Below, in pieces: positions 1-8,157 of a stretch of 64,000 nucleotides of DNA. Position 1 is the stretch's first letter; every line of letters begins with the position of its first letter. The notes below the pieces were generated by a model. The model worked only from the letters and a program-made list of their open reading frames with translations. It made no database searches and was not told the DNA's origin. The stretch is from an uncultured bacterium (GTDB taxonomy: Bacteria; Bacteroidota; Bacteroidia; Bacteroidales; Bacteroidaceae), in contig CAJMPR010000018.1 of NCBI GenBank assembly GCA_905215345.1, forward strand, positions 18,485 through 82,484. Reading direction: 5' to 3'. The position numbers and the translations under genes are program-made.

Positions 1-88
1 TGCGGTTGTCGCATTCTGTGTTTCCTGGTTCCTGGTATCAATGGCATACCGTTGCTTTGGAAAGAAAACCAAGTGGGTATTGGGATAA
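1..88 (+). CDS. C-terminal end of a membrane protein (partial)
   Basis: An open frame enters from the left edge in frame 2 and stops with TAA at 86-88, encoding about 28 residues. They form one hydrophobic segment (VVAFCVSWFLVSMAY) followed by a basic tail (RCFGKKTKWVLG), the usual end of a multi-pass inner-membrane protein. It converges on the kinase gene ending at 97, with only 8 nt between. Acyltransferase-3 family proteins often end this way, but too little is present to name a family. Confidence 0.55.
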   Translation, partial: AVVAFCVSWFLVSMAYRCFGKKTKWVLG

Positions 89-96
89 ATCACGAT

Positions 97-504
97 TCAG
101 AGATTCTTCTTCATAATCAAACGGTTCTCTCCATCCAGACGTTGATAGGATACTTCATTCATGATGCTTCGGATAAGGAAGATACCCAGCCCGCCTATTT
201 GCCGTTCTTCGGCAGATAGGCTCAGGTCTACATCGGGAACATCGGTAGGATCGAATGAAAGTCCGTTATCAGTCAACAAAAAAATGAGTTGTTGCTTTGC
301 GGCGTTGACTTTCAGATAGATTTTATGTTCTTCCTCTTGTGGATAAGCGTACATTATGATATTGGAAATGGCTTCTTCCAATGCAAGATTGATATGCATT
401 GTAGTCTCGGTAGATAAGGATAATGTTTCACCCAGTTCTTCAATAAACTCGGATAGTCGTCCCAATTCATCCAGGTTGTTGATTATTTGAATCTCTTTTT
501 CCAT
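97..504 (-). CDS. RsbW-like anti-sigma factor serine kinase (HATPase_c)
   Basis: A 135-residue GHKL-fold ATPase of the RsbW/SpoIIAB class. In the known families it phosphorylates a STAS antagonist and sequesters a sigma factor or other target when the antagonist is phosphorylated. The ATP-binding motifs are intact: N-box ALEEAISNII (E and N in place, about residues 43-52), G1 box DNGLSFDP (about 79-86) and GGLGIFLI (about 104-111). It is the last gene of a four-gene leftward operon, 11 nt after the SpoIIE phosphatase gene. No sigma factor gene lies nearby, so its target is unknown. It resembles the N-terminal half of the protein at 3431-4165, which has lost these same motifs. Confidence 0.85.
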   Translation of the reverse strand: MEKEIQIINNLDELGRLSEFIEELGETLSLSTETTMHINLALEEAISNIIMYAYPQEEEHKIYLKVNAAKQQLIFLLTDNGLSFDPTDVPDVDLSLSAEERQIGGLGIFLIRSIMNEVSYQRLDGENRLIMKKNL

Positions 505-515
505 AATTATATAAG

Positions 516-2444
516 TTATTCTGATTTATAATGAAGTAATAAGATTGTAAGGTCATCACTTGCTTCTGCTTCTTGTACATGGTCGGCGATGGACTGCTCA
601 ACGCTATTTACAATAGTACGTATATCACTATTACCTGTCTCTGCGAGTACTTCATGCAGGCGTTGGTCGCCGTAGAGCTCTTTGGCTTCATTTTCGGCTT
701 CAGTCACTCCGTCTGTGTAGAGGAAGAGCTTGCTGCCTTTTTCCAGTGTTATTTCTCCGTCGGTGTATTGCATATCTTCCAGAACACCGATGAAAATTTG
801 TATCCGGTAGTCCAGTGTCGATAGCTTTCCATCCGGTGTAATTAATACGGGTGGGTTGTGTCCGGCATTACAGAAACGCAGGTACCCCGTTTTCAGGTCA
901 AGTACGCCAATGAAAAGCGTGATGAACATATTCGCTTCGTTGTTCTCGGAAATAGAACGGTTCATTTGAGTCACGATTTCCGCCGGTGAAGTAGTCTGCT
1001 GTGATAGAGTGCGGAACAAGCTACGGGCGATTGCCATGAATAGAGAGGCAGGAACACCTTTACCCGATACATCACCGATAACGAAATAAAGGTGTCCGTT
1101 GTCAATGAAGAAGTCGTAAAGGTCTCCACCCACTTCCCTTGCGGGATGTAATATGGCATGCAAGTCTATGTCATTGCGGGTGGGATATGGCGGAAATGTC
1201 TTAGGAATCATTCCCATCTGTATCTCGTGTGCAATGCATAATTCGCTTTCAATTCGTTCTTTGGCAGCTGTTGTTTCACGAAGTTCCGATACATAGGCAG
1301 ACAGAGATTGCTGCATGTAAGCCAGCGAATCGCGTAAATCTTTCATTTCGTTCTTACTACGAATCTCGGGTAACTCTATGTCAAAACGTCCGGTAGCGAT
1401 GGAACGGGCCGATTTGGAAAATAACCTGAGGGGACGTACCAATCTGTGTATAATTTGGTATGTCAGCGTCAGTAATATGAGCATTCCTACCCCGAAAACG
1501 ATGAGTATATGGTGGGAAGCTGCGTCGAGTTTGTGCAGGATAACCTTATCCTCGCATACATTACAGACAGACCAGCCACTGTTTGGTATTGAAGTATAGA
1601 AAGCGTAAGAAGTATGATTTCCCTGGCTGAATTTAGTAGTGCCGGTATGTCCTGCCACCATTTCACGTCCAATCTGCTCTTGTTGGCTGTTGTCAGTACT
1701 GAATGCGTCCGAGAAGATGGTTTCATTCATTATTTTCTCCCGGTTGGGATGTGTCAGATAACTTCCGTTACGGCTAAGCAGGAATGTATAGCTTGATTCG
1801 TAAGGCTTCAGTTGGTTTACGGTATCCGTGAATTGAGATAAAGAAACATTCGCTGTGAAGATGGCGTATACATTTCCCGACTTATCACAGAGTGGGAGGG
1901 AATAGGTGCTCATAATGGTATTTCCGCCACCCGTGTCATAATAGGGCTCGCTCCAGTAACTCTTTTTGAGTAAGGTAGGTATCAGGTACCAGTCCATACA
2001 AGGATAATCATAGTCTGCTCCACCTAATAACTGATAGTTGGTAATGTCGTTAGGGCGATTGGTAGAGGAGTAGACATAGGGCATAAAGTATTTTCCCTTT
2101 TCACTATAATAATAGGGAGTGAATGCAATACCACTACCAACAATCAGACTATTGTTACTGACTACGGATGTGATGACACTACAAAGAGAATCCGGCTTTT
2201 GCAGATTCTTTTCTATTATCCAAGTAGATTGCTTGAGGGTGGTTTCTACAATACGGAGTTCATTGCCTATCTGAGTGGCTATGTTGCCGAGCAATCCATG
2301 TGTGTTTTCGATAGCATCATCCGTTATCTGTTTCCGGCTGTAGCTGTAGAACAATGCCATGATGCAGGTAAAGACTATCAAAGTAAACGATAGTACATAT
2401 ATGCTTAACTTGGTGGCAAATGATTGAGAGAATATAGGTTTCAT
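516..2444 (-). CDS. Cache-HAMP-SpoIIE (PP2C-type) phosphatase
   Basis: An inner-membrane sensor phosphatase of the RsbU/SpoIIE class; such enzymes dephosphorylate STAS antagonists. From the chosen start it has 642 residues: a TM helix near 15-35, an extracytoplasmic Cache-like sensor to about 310, a second TM helix near 314-336, HAMP, a short linker helix and a PP2C-type domain from about 425. Metal-binding acidic residues are present in VGGDLYDFF, GDVSGKGVPA, YTDGVTEA and ASDDLTIL, so it should be active. The start could also be 2486, overlapping the upstream gene by 20 nt; 2444 (MKPIFSQS) is preferred because it directly precedes the first TM helix. Its signal may come through the substrate-binding protein encoded just upstream. 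Confidence 0.85.
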   Translation of the reverse strand: MKPIFSQSFATKLSIYVLSFTLIVFTCIMALFYSYSRKQITDDAIENTHGLLGNIATQIGNELRIVETTLKQSTWIIEKNLQKPDSLCSVITSVVSNNSLIVGSGIAFTPYYYSEKGKYFMPYVYSSTNRPNDITNYQLLGGADYDYPCMDWYLIPTLLKKSYWSEPYYDTGGGNTIMSTYSLPLCDKSGNVYAIFTANVSLSQFTDTVNQLKPYESSYTFLLSRNGSYLTHPNREKIMNETIFSDAFSTDNSQQEQIGREMVAGHTGTTKFSQGNHTSYAFYTSIPNSGWSVCNVCEDKVILHKLDAASHHILIVFGVGMLILLTLTYQIIHRLVRPLRLFSKSARSIATGRFDIELPEIRSKNEMKDLRDSLAYMQQSLSAYVSELRETTAAKERIESELCIAHEIQMGMIPKTFPPYPTRNDIDLHAILHPAREVGGDLYDFFIDNGHLYFVIGDVSGKGVPASLFMAIARSLFRTLSQQTTSPAEIVTQMNRSISENNEANMFITLFIGVLDLKTGYLRFCNAGHNPPVLITPDGKLSTLDYRIQIFIGVLEDMQYTDGEITLEKGSKLFLYTDGVTEAENEAKELYGDQRLHEVLAETGNSDIRTIVNSVEQSIADHVQEAEASDDLTILLLHYKSE

Positions 2445-2466
2445 ACGGGGTAGTCTATAATCGGGG

Positions 2467-3417
2467 TTATTTAACGAAATCCTCATAGCGTATAGTCTCT
2501 GGACTTCCCTTGGGAGTCAGTATATTGGCGGCACGCTCGAATCCGTCACGGCTCAGTTGATATGTACGTTGTTTGCTTTCCCGGTCTATTTGCAAACGTA
2601 GTATCTCTTCCAGCATTTTGCGTTGATGGTAACGGTTGGTACCGATATTGCTCCGTTTAACTTCTTCCATTACGATATCGAGTGCTGCTTCCCGGTGTTC
2701 GTTAGCCCATATCCAACCTCGCATGCTGGCTTTTGCCAGTTTGCGTGCGGCATCGGGATATTGATTATAAAACTCCTCGGTGACGTATAATCCATCCTCG
2801 GGTAAATTGTAGCCATAGTCGGCGAGGCGTAGAAAATGGGTTGAATCTATTTTCATTCCAAATTCTGCAAGTTGCAGGAACTCGTTATAACTTCCTACCA
2901 GACATGGATCTGCGGCTTTGGACAGAAAAATGTCTACTCCGCTGTTGAAACGTATCCATTCCATCGGTTGAAGTTGGTAATGCTCGGCAAAGCGTTCGAG
3001 TAATTTATAGCTGAGATGATTCCATACGGCTATCTTTTTACCACGTAGGTCTTTTACGCTTTTTAAAAGAGAATGGCTGATGAGCATCAGGCTGTTTTCT
3101 TGGGAGGTTTGCAGGATATTTACTATCCGTGTGCCTGCAAGCCTTTCCATGAATGCAAACGACAGGTTCATAACTACGGCTTGCGAACGCCCTTTTTCCA
3201 TAAGAGAAAAGGAGCTTTCCGATATGGCAGGGTGTTGTACGCGTACATCAAGCCCTTCGTCTTTGTAGAATCCCAGTTTGTCCGCAACATAGTAACCTGT
3301 AAACTGTGCTTGAGCAGTCCATTTGGGAGTCAATGTGATGGTCTGAGCCTTTACAGGAAGAGATAAGAATATAAAGGTTGCTGTCAGCAAAAGGAAGATA
3401 ACTGTAAGCCTTCTCAT
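2467..3417 (-). CDS. NMT1/THI5-like periplasmic substrate-binding protein
   Basis: A 316-residue periplasmic binding protein of the NMT1/THI5/SsuA type. It has a signal peptide (about 1-25, ending VKAQ) and the family opening TPKWTAQAQFTGYYVADKLG, then KDEGLDV. Family members usually deliver thiamine precursors, sulfonates or nitrate to an ABC permease, but no permease or ATPase gene is present here. Its position between a STAS protein and a Cache-domain phosphatase suggests that it senses a small molecule for the phosphatase instead; that is inference. It starts 14 nt after the fusion gene's stop. The ligand cannot be told from the sequence. Confidence 0.8.
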   Translation of the reverse strand: MRRLTVIFLLLTATFIFLSLPVKAQTITLTPKWTAQAQFTGYYVADKLGFYKDEGLDVRVQHPAISESSFSLMEKGRSQAVVMNLSFAFMERLAGTRIVNILQTSQENSLMLISHSLLKSVKDLRGKKIAVWNHLSYKLLERFAEHYQLQPMEWIRFNSGVDIFLSKAADPCLVGSYNEFLQLAEFGMKIDSTHFLRLADYGYNLPEDGLYVTEEFYNQYPDAARKLAKASMRGWIWANEHREAALDIVMEEVKRSNIGTNRYHQRKMLEEILRLQIDRESKQRTYQLSRDGFERAANILTPKGSPETIRYEDFVK

Positions 3418-3430
3418 AATATTGGGACGT

Positions 3431-4165
3431 TTAACGGATATTGAAAATGGATGAACATCCTGTCATTTCAAAGATATGTTTAATCTCGGGTTGCATGGCT
3501 TCTATCACGAGGCTGCCGTTATTTTTCTTGGCAGACTTTTGTAACATTAGGAAACATCGCAAGCCGGAACTACTGATATAGGACATCTGTGCACAGTTGA
3601 TGATGATATTGGGATGCTGCTCTTCCAATAGGGGGGCTATCGCGTTATTGAAGTCGCGTGCATTGGCTGTATCCAGTCTACCCTCAATATCCAGTATAAC
3701 TACACCGTCTACTTTACATATATTTGTGATAAGTGTAGCTTCAGGCTTGAAGTTCGTATTAATTCGTTTTATCAGAGTAAGCTGGTTGATTCCTTTCTCA
3801 AAATTATAGGATACTTCGTCCATAGTACGATAGATTAGGAAATGTCCCAGTTCTTGAATTATCTGGATTTCAGATGGTGTTGAACTTGAAGATACTATTT
3901 TGTGGGTAGGATCAAATGCGATACCTACGTTTGTAATTCGGAAGATCAATACGTCCGGTTCTATAGTGACTTGCAGGCGGACCTCTTCAAGCTTGTCTTC
4001 GGAGGATGTATGCTGGATAATTTCGGTAACCATCTCTTCAATGGCAAGAGCCATGCTCATCGTGACTTTGGAAGGAAGATTCAGAGAGGTTCCCAAGCTC
4101 TCTAAAAACTGAGAAATTTGACCAACTTCTTTTAAGCTGTTGTTAATAATAATTTCTTTCTTCAT
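3431..4165 (-). CDS. Degenerate RsbW-like domain fused to a STAS antagonist domain
   Basis: A 244-residue fusion. Residues about 1-135 have the RsbW fold pattern (ending TMDEVSYNFEKG), and about 140-244 form a STAS domain with the conserved phospho-acceptor region YISSSGLRCFLM. The kinase half has lost key residues: the N-box Asn is Glu (AIEEMVTEII), the G1 Asp is Asn (TNVGIAFDP) and the GGLGI motif reads QELGHFLI. It is therefore predicted not to phosphorylate, while the STAS part looks intact. The start at 4165 (MKKEIIINN) matches the family length; an upstream in-frame ATG at 4243 would add 26 unsupported residues. It is the first gene of the operon and diverges from the AraC-type gene. 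Confidence 0.8.
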   Translation of the reverse strand: MKKEIIINNSLKEVGQISQFLESLGTSLNLPSKVTMSMALAIEEMVTEIIQHTSSEDKLEEVRLQVTIEPDVLIFRITNVGIAFDPTHKIVSSSSTPSEIQIIQELGHFLIYRTMDEVSYNFEKGINQLTLIKRINTNFKPEATLITNICKVDGVVILDIEGRLDTANARDFNNAIAPLLEEQHPNIIINCAQMSYISSSGLRCFLMLQKSAKKNNGSLVIEAMQPEIKHIFEMTGCSSIFNIR

Positions 4166-4269
4166 CTTGTTGTGATAATGTGTAATCTTTCTATTTATAT
4201 TTAAATGATAAAAGTATAGTAAATATCTGTAGGCTGTATTCAATCAATAGGATTTATCTGTGAAAAAGC

Positions 4270-4302
4270 GTCCCATTTCAATGATATTGCCCGAAGTGGG
4301 AC
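4270..4302. promoter_or_regulatory. Imperfect palindrome between divergent genes (candidate operator)
   Basis: Arms at 4270-4279 (GTCCCATTTC) and 4293-4302 (GAAGTGGGAC) pair at 9 of 10 positions around a 13-nt centre. AGTGGGA occurs once more at 4311. It lies between the partner-switching operon and the AraC-type regulator, where an operator for either would be expected. No experimental family match is claimed. Confidence 0.35.
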
Positions 4303-4365
4303 TATTTAACAGTGGGAAGACTGATAAAACGGGAGTAAGATTTATTCTTGAATAGTTTGTTTTTC

Positions 4366-4373
4366 TACCTTTG
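4366..4373 (+). promoter_or_regulatory. Bacteroides -7 box for the AraC-type gene
   Basis: TACCTTTG fits the Bacteroides -7 consensus TAnnTTTG. No good TTTG lies at the expected -33 distance. Transcription from here would begin near 4380, downstream of an in-frame ATG at 4348, which supports the start at 4399. Confidence 0.5.
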
Positions 4374-4398
4374 CTCTTACAAACAAAACAAGGGAAAT

Positions 4399-5553
4399 AT
4401 GACAAGTGTGATTGTGTTATTTATGGAATTATTACTTGATATTACGGGGCTTGTTACCGGAATTATTGTATTGATTCGTTCTTCTGAAAGCAAACTTCAC
4501 CGGGCTTGGGGAGCTTTGGCTACGGCTTTGTCTCTCCTCCTCTTATGCGATAATATAGAATGGATGTGGCTTTTTAGCCGTGGCGTGGAGCGGATACCTT
4601 TCTTTGTGGAAGTACCGATGAATCATCTTTCGATATGGCATGTGGTACGTACGGTAGTTTTCTTCCAGTTTTTTTCGTTGTTTCCTATGGCTTCGTTAAG
4701 ACCGGGATGGATGACCTGGGTACGTATTGTCAATATGTGTATTCCTACTTTGCTGATTATATGCATTGCTTGTTGTTATCAATTTTTTAATGGGCATTAT
4801 ACGGAACTGGAATCATTTGCGGATATTGTGAAAAATATAGATGAACAGGATGTGAAAGTCCGTTTATTACTGTTTGTCGTTAGTGTAATAGCTCCGACCA
4901 TTAACTTTATGTTACCTTTTTGGAATAGATGGGTACCTATCCGTAGACATCAGAGCCGGGGTATGTATATTTATATGGGATGTTATGCTCTAATCATGTC
5001 CGGGTATATCTGGCTGATGCTGGGCACTTGCGGGTTGTGTTTTAACTTGTTCGGATATTTTGTGATTGTACCTACCATCTGCTTGAATATTCTTTATATA
5101 CGTAATGACAATCCTTTGGCCTTGCCTCCTTTACCAGTTGAGGAAATGACTCTTGCCGAGATTAACTCAATGAAAGAAATCGAGGTCTCACCGGCAATAT
5201 TGGAATTGAGCGACCGGTTGAATGCCTTTATGAAAGAGCATACTCCTTTTACTAATCCTCAATATTCATTGCAGGATTTGATAGAGGATATACATATCAA
5301 TGGGAGCCGTGTAGGGAAAGCTATACGTTATAATGGTTTCTCCGGTTTTCGCGACTATATCAGTTTCCAGCGTTTACAATATTTTAAAGAGCAGGCGTTT
5401 TTGAAAAAAGGATTGACTGTAAAAGAATTAATGTTTATGAGCGGTTTTACTTCGCGTTCCAGTTTCTATCGGTATTTTGCAGGTATTGAGAATATGTCGC
5501 CGAGTGAATACCTCGAGCAGCTACAGAAGACTGAGGAGGAAATGATGCAATAA
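4399..5553 (+). CDS. Membrane-anchored AraC-family transcriptional regulator
   Basis: A 384-residue protein. About residues 1-235 hold six to seven hydrophobic helices. The C-terminus, about 285-375, is an AraC-type double helix-turn-helix: YSLQDLIEDIHINGSRVGKAI for the first motif, then FMSGFTSRSSFYRYFAGIENMSPSEYLE for the second, with the typical F.S.SSF.R.F pattern. Bacteroidetes often have AraC regulators with N-terminal membrane domains that probably sense lipophilic or envelope signals. The start at 4399 (MTSVIVLFM) lies after the promoter's likely start site; 4348 would lie before it. Possible targets are the divergent partner-switching operon or the convergent pectate lyase; neither is shown. 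Confidence 0.85.
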   Translation: MTSVIVLFMELLLDITGLVTGIIVLIRSSESKLHRAWGALATALSLLLLCDNIEWMWLFSRGVERIPFFVEVPMNHLSIWHVVRTVVFFQFFSLFPMASLRPGWMTWVRIVNMCIPTLLIICIACCYQFFNGHYTELESFADIVKNIDEQDVKVRLLLFVVSVIAPTINFMLPFWNRWVPIRRHQSRGMYIYMGCYALIMSGYIWLMLGTCGLCFNLFGYFVIVPTICLNILYIRNDNPLALPPLPVEEMTLAEINSMKEIEVSPAILELSDRLNAFMKEHTPFTNPQYSLQDLIEDIHINGSRVGKAIRYNGFSGFRDYISFQRLQYFKEQAFLKKGLTVKELMFMSGFTSRSSFYRYFAGIENMSPSEYLEQLQKTEEEMMQ

Positions 5554-5621
5554 AAAGATAAGGAATAAGATGGTAAGATGATAGAATAATATCATCTTAC
5601 CATCTTATTCCTTATCTTTTT
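5552..5621. terminator. 31-bp perfect inverted repeat between convergent genes
   Basis: Arms 5552-5582 and 5591-5621 are perfectly complementary over 31 nt with an 8-nt loop; A-runs and T-runs at the ends make it a bidirectional terminator. It begins in the stop codon of the AraC-type gene and runs over the last codons of the pectate lyase gene. Internally TAAG recurs at 5559, 5566 and 5574, a 7-8 nt rhythm seen in other intergenic elements of the window. Confidence 0.85.
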
Positions 5622-6715
5622 AGTTTCTTTTTCCACTGTTCGTATTTCTTCAGTACTTTTAATCCCTCACTGTTATACCAGCTGTATCCGTTACGGCGTT
5701 CGTGACCGATTTCGGAGATGTTATATTTTTTAATTCCATCTCGGTCACAAAAGAAAGGACGATTGTCTTCTAAAGTATAGAAACGTGCCCAAAGCGCAGG
5801 ACAATCGCTGCCTTGCGGACAAGAGACCATGCGGTAGTCTTTCTTTCCTTCGTCATTGGTGAACGTTTCGCGCGTTATTCCGTTTATCTGGCTTGCTTTG
5901 AACCACTCGATGGCCCCTTCTATAGAAGCTATGACTTCGGGAGTAGGGTTGGGTAAAGACAATAACAGCAGGACGATATTGTCTGACTCGGCCCCACTTA
6001 AAGAAGGTAGTTCGTAGGCACGGGCTTTAGCTGGTGCGAGCGTTTTCTCATCGTGTTGGGCACACCATACGGTAAGTTTACCGTTTTGTTTAACTTGTGT
6101 ATTAAGAATGCATTCTATGCCTTTGTTGAAAGCGGTGCATGCCTGGTCGCAAAGACTGTCGGGAACATAGGTATATGGAAACTTCTTTTCATATACTTTA
6201 CGTAATAGTTCCATCACGTTTATCATGGCATTGTCGTTGTACGTGATATGCGTGTAGTAACCCGTCGGGCGAGGCCAGAACTGAGGCCATCCGCCATTGG
6301 GGTATTGAGCTTTTAGTATATAACGGATTCCTTCTAACGCAGCATCTCTGTACTTATCGTTGTGTGTGGCAAGATAAATGCGGGAAAGGTAATTAATTTC
6401 TGTACTGGTAGCATCATTGTCAATGGTACTTTCATTAACGTTGTTCTTCGCAGCGAGGACTTCTTTGAACTCATTGGCTGTAAGTTCTGCCGGCATATAA
6501 ATGTTTTTAGGCCATCCACCGGTACTCTGCTGATATAGTAATACATTGTCGGCAATACGGATGGCTTCGGATGTTTTGAAAAAGGCATCATCCAGCTTTG
6601 GCGCCATTTTTACCCAGGTTTTATAAGGTTGTTTGTCCTTGTAGGAGATGGTTTCCTGGGCTTTTAACCCTGCCAGAAAGATAAATAAAGTACAAAGTAG
6701 AATTGTTTGTTTCAT
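5612..6715 (-). CDS. pelA: Secreted pectate lyase, polysaccharide lyase family 10
   Basis: A 367-residue protein with a signal peptide ending at about residue 20 (LAGLKAQ). It cleaves homogalacturonan by beta-elimination. PL10 signatures are visible in order: STGGWPKN, STIDNDATSTEINYLSRIY, YPNGGWPQFWP, YYTHITYNDNAMINVM and a C-terminal DCPALWARFY / YSWYN region. It is a single gene with no SusC/SusD pair, so it is not part of a visible polysaccharide utilisation locus. The start at 6715 (MKQTILLC) gives a clean signal peptide; an upstream ATG at 6748 would add eleven residues before it. Confidence 0.9.
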   Translation of the reverse strand: MKQTILLCTLFIFLAGLKAQETISYKDKQPYKTWVKMAPKLDDAFFKTSEAIRIADNVLLYQQSTGGWPKNIYMPAELTANEFKEVLAAKNNVNESTIDNDATSTEINYLSRIYLATHNDKYRDAALEGIRYILKAQYPNGGWPQFWPRPTGYYTHITYNDNAMINVMELLRKVYEKKFPYTYVPDSLCDQACTAFNKGIECILNTQVKQNGKLTVWCAQHDEKTLAPAKARAYELPSLSGAESDNIVLLLLSLPNPTPEVIASIEGAIEWFKASQINGITRETFTNDEGKKDYRMVSCPQGSDCPALWARFYTLEDNRPFFCDRDGIKKYNISEIGHERRNGYSWYNSEGLKVLKKYEQWKKKLKR

Positions 6716-6831
6716 GATATGACTTTCTTTTAGTTTTTCCTTAAACAAAGGTAGGGAAAAGCTAAAAGAAAGATGAGGAATATTTGTTTTTAAGCGTGTA
6801 AATATTAACGGGATTACCTTCTATGGGATAC

Positions 6832-8157
6832 TTATTCCAGATATTTCTCTACTTTGCCACTAATTTGCAGTAGAGAGATTTCACACAGCTTGGTATCGTA
6901 TTCTGCTGAGAGAATACGTTCTTCTGCATCCAGTAAGCTCTTTTGCGCTTCGCGCATTTCGATACCGGAAAGATTACCGAGCATATAGCGTTCCATTGCA
7001 ATTTCGTGATTTTCTTTGGCGGCAACGAGATTTTGACGTTCCAGATTCAGCATCTGAAGGTTATTCTGGTACGCTTGCCATAAGTTGCTGAGGTCAGCAC
7101 GCAGGGCTTGCTCCAGTTGTTCCCGTTCTAAGCGGGCATTCTGAACGGCAATACGGGCATTCTGACGTTCACGACTACGATTACCGTCAAAAAGATTGAA
7201 ACCGATAGTAACCCCGACATTCAGTCCGAGATTATTACGGCGGCTATTGGCTGAAATGTCATATTTATTAAGCGTATAACCATAGCCGGTATTCATTTTC
7301 ACGTATGGATAGTCACGGGAACTTACTTTTTTGTAGTCCAATCGGGCTAAGGTGTTATTTTGCTCTGCCTTTAACAAGGAAGCATTGATTTGTAAGGTAG
7401 CATCCCAAAGTTCATTAAAATGTAGTTGGGCGCTTACATTGATGAGGCTGTCTTTTATGATGAAAGCTTGGTCTACGTTTTCATTAGCCATCAGCTCATT
7501 CAGTTGGATACGTGAAGTGTGTAGCAATTCCTGCTGTTTCATATATTGTGCGCTGTCTGCATTGAAATCGACCTTTGCTTGTTGATAGTCCAGGCGTGAG
7601 AAGTTACCTATGTGATAACGTTCTTCAACGATACGCAGACGCTCTTTAGAAAGAGATACGGCATATCGGAAGTTTTTTAGACGGATTTTCTGCTGCACGT
7701 AGTTATAGTATTCAGCAGTAATATTGGCAATCAGGTCTTCAATGGCAATACGGGTGTTGGTTTGACCTTGCCGTTCCAACTCTTTTAGTTTTTGATAGTT
7801 GGTGGTGATATTAAAACCATCGAAGATAGTCCAGCTCAGATTTATACCGGCATCGATGGCTTGGTCGTAGACACCGGTTTCCTTAACTGTTTCCCCGGTA
7901 GCTCTGACTTTTGTATCGGTATTGTTCAGTGTACCTTTATATCCGGCAGAAAGGTCGAGTGTAGGTAAGTAACCGGCGTTAGCCAGAGTAGTATTGTTCT
8001 TGCTGACTTGTTGCTCATTACGAGTGATACGTAGTGAATAATTATTTTGAAGTCCCTGCTCCAGGCATGACTTTAATGTATAGATTGGTGCAGTCTGTGC
8101 CTGAGTGGCAAGCACAGTACATAAGATACTCAGGAAAGATAAAATCGTACGTTTCAT
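6832..8157 (-). CDS. TolC-family outer-membrane efflux protein
   Basis: A 441-residue outer-membrane channel subunit that docks with the RND pump and adaptor encoded upstream. It has a signal peptide (about 1-21, ending LATQAQ), two OEP repeats with long amphipathic helices rich in Q, E and R, and YSLRITRNEQQVSKNN near the N-terminus. Its ATG overlaps the pump gene's stop by 4 nt, indicating translational coupling. It is the last gene of a three-gene operon. Confidence 0.92.
   Translation of the reverse strand: MKRTILSFLSILCTVLATQAQTAPIYTLKSCLEQGLQNNYSLRITRNEQQVSKNNTTLANAGYLPTLDLSAGYKGTLNNTDTKVRATGETVKETGVYDQAIDAGINLSWTIFDGFNITTNYQKLKELERQGQTNTRIAIEDLIANITAEYYNYVQQKIRLKNFRYAVSLSKERLRIVEERYHIGNFSRLDYQQAKVDFNADSAQYMKQQELLHTSRIQLNELMANENVDQAFIIKDSLINVSAQLHFNELWDATLQINASLLKAEQNNTLARLDYKKVSSRDYPYVKMNTGYGYTLNKYDISANSRRNNLGLNVGVTIGFNLFDGNRSRERQNARIAVQNARLEREQLEQALRADLSNLWQAYQNNLQMLNLERQNLVAAKENHEIAMERYMLGNLSGIEMREAQKSLLDAEERILSAEYDTKLCEISLLQISGKVEKYLE

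Noticed and set aside
5612..6715. Pectin utilisation locus around the pectate lyase
   Set aside because: No SusC/SusD pair, hybrid two-component sensor or other glycoside hydrolase lies nearby; the AraC-type neighbour is convergent.
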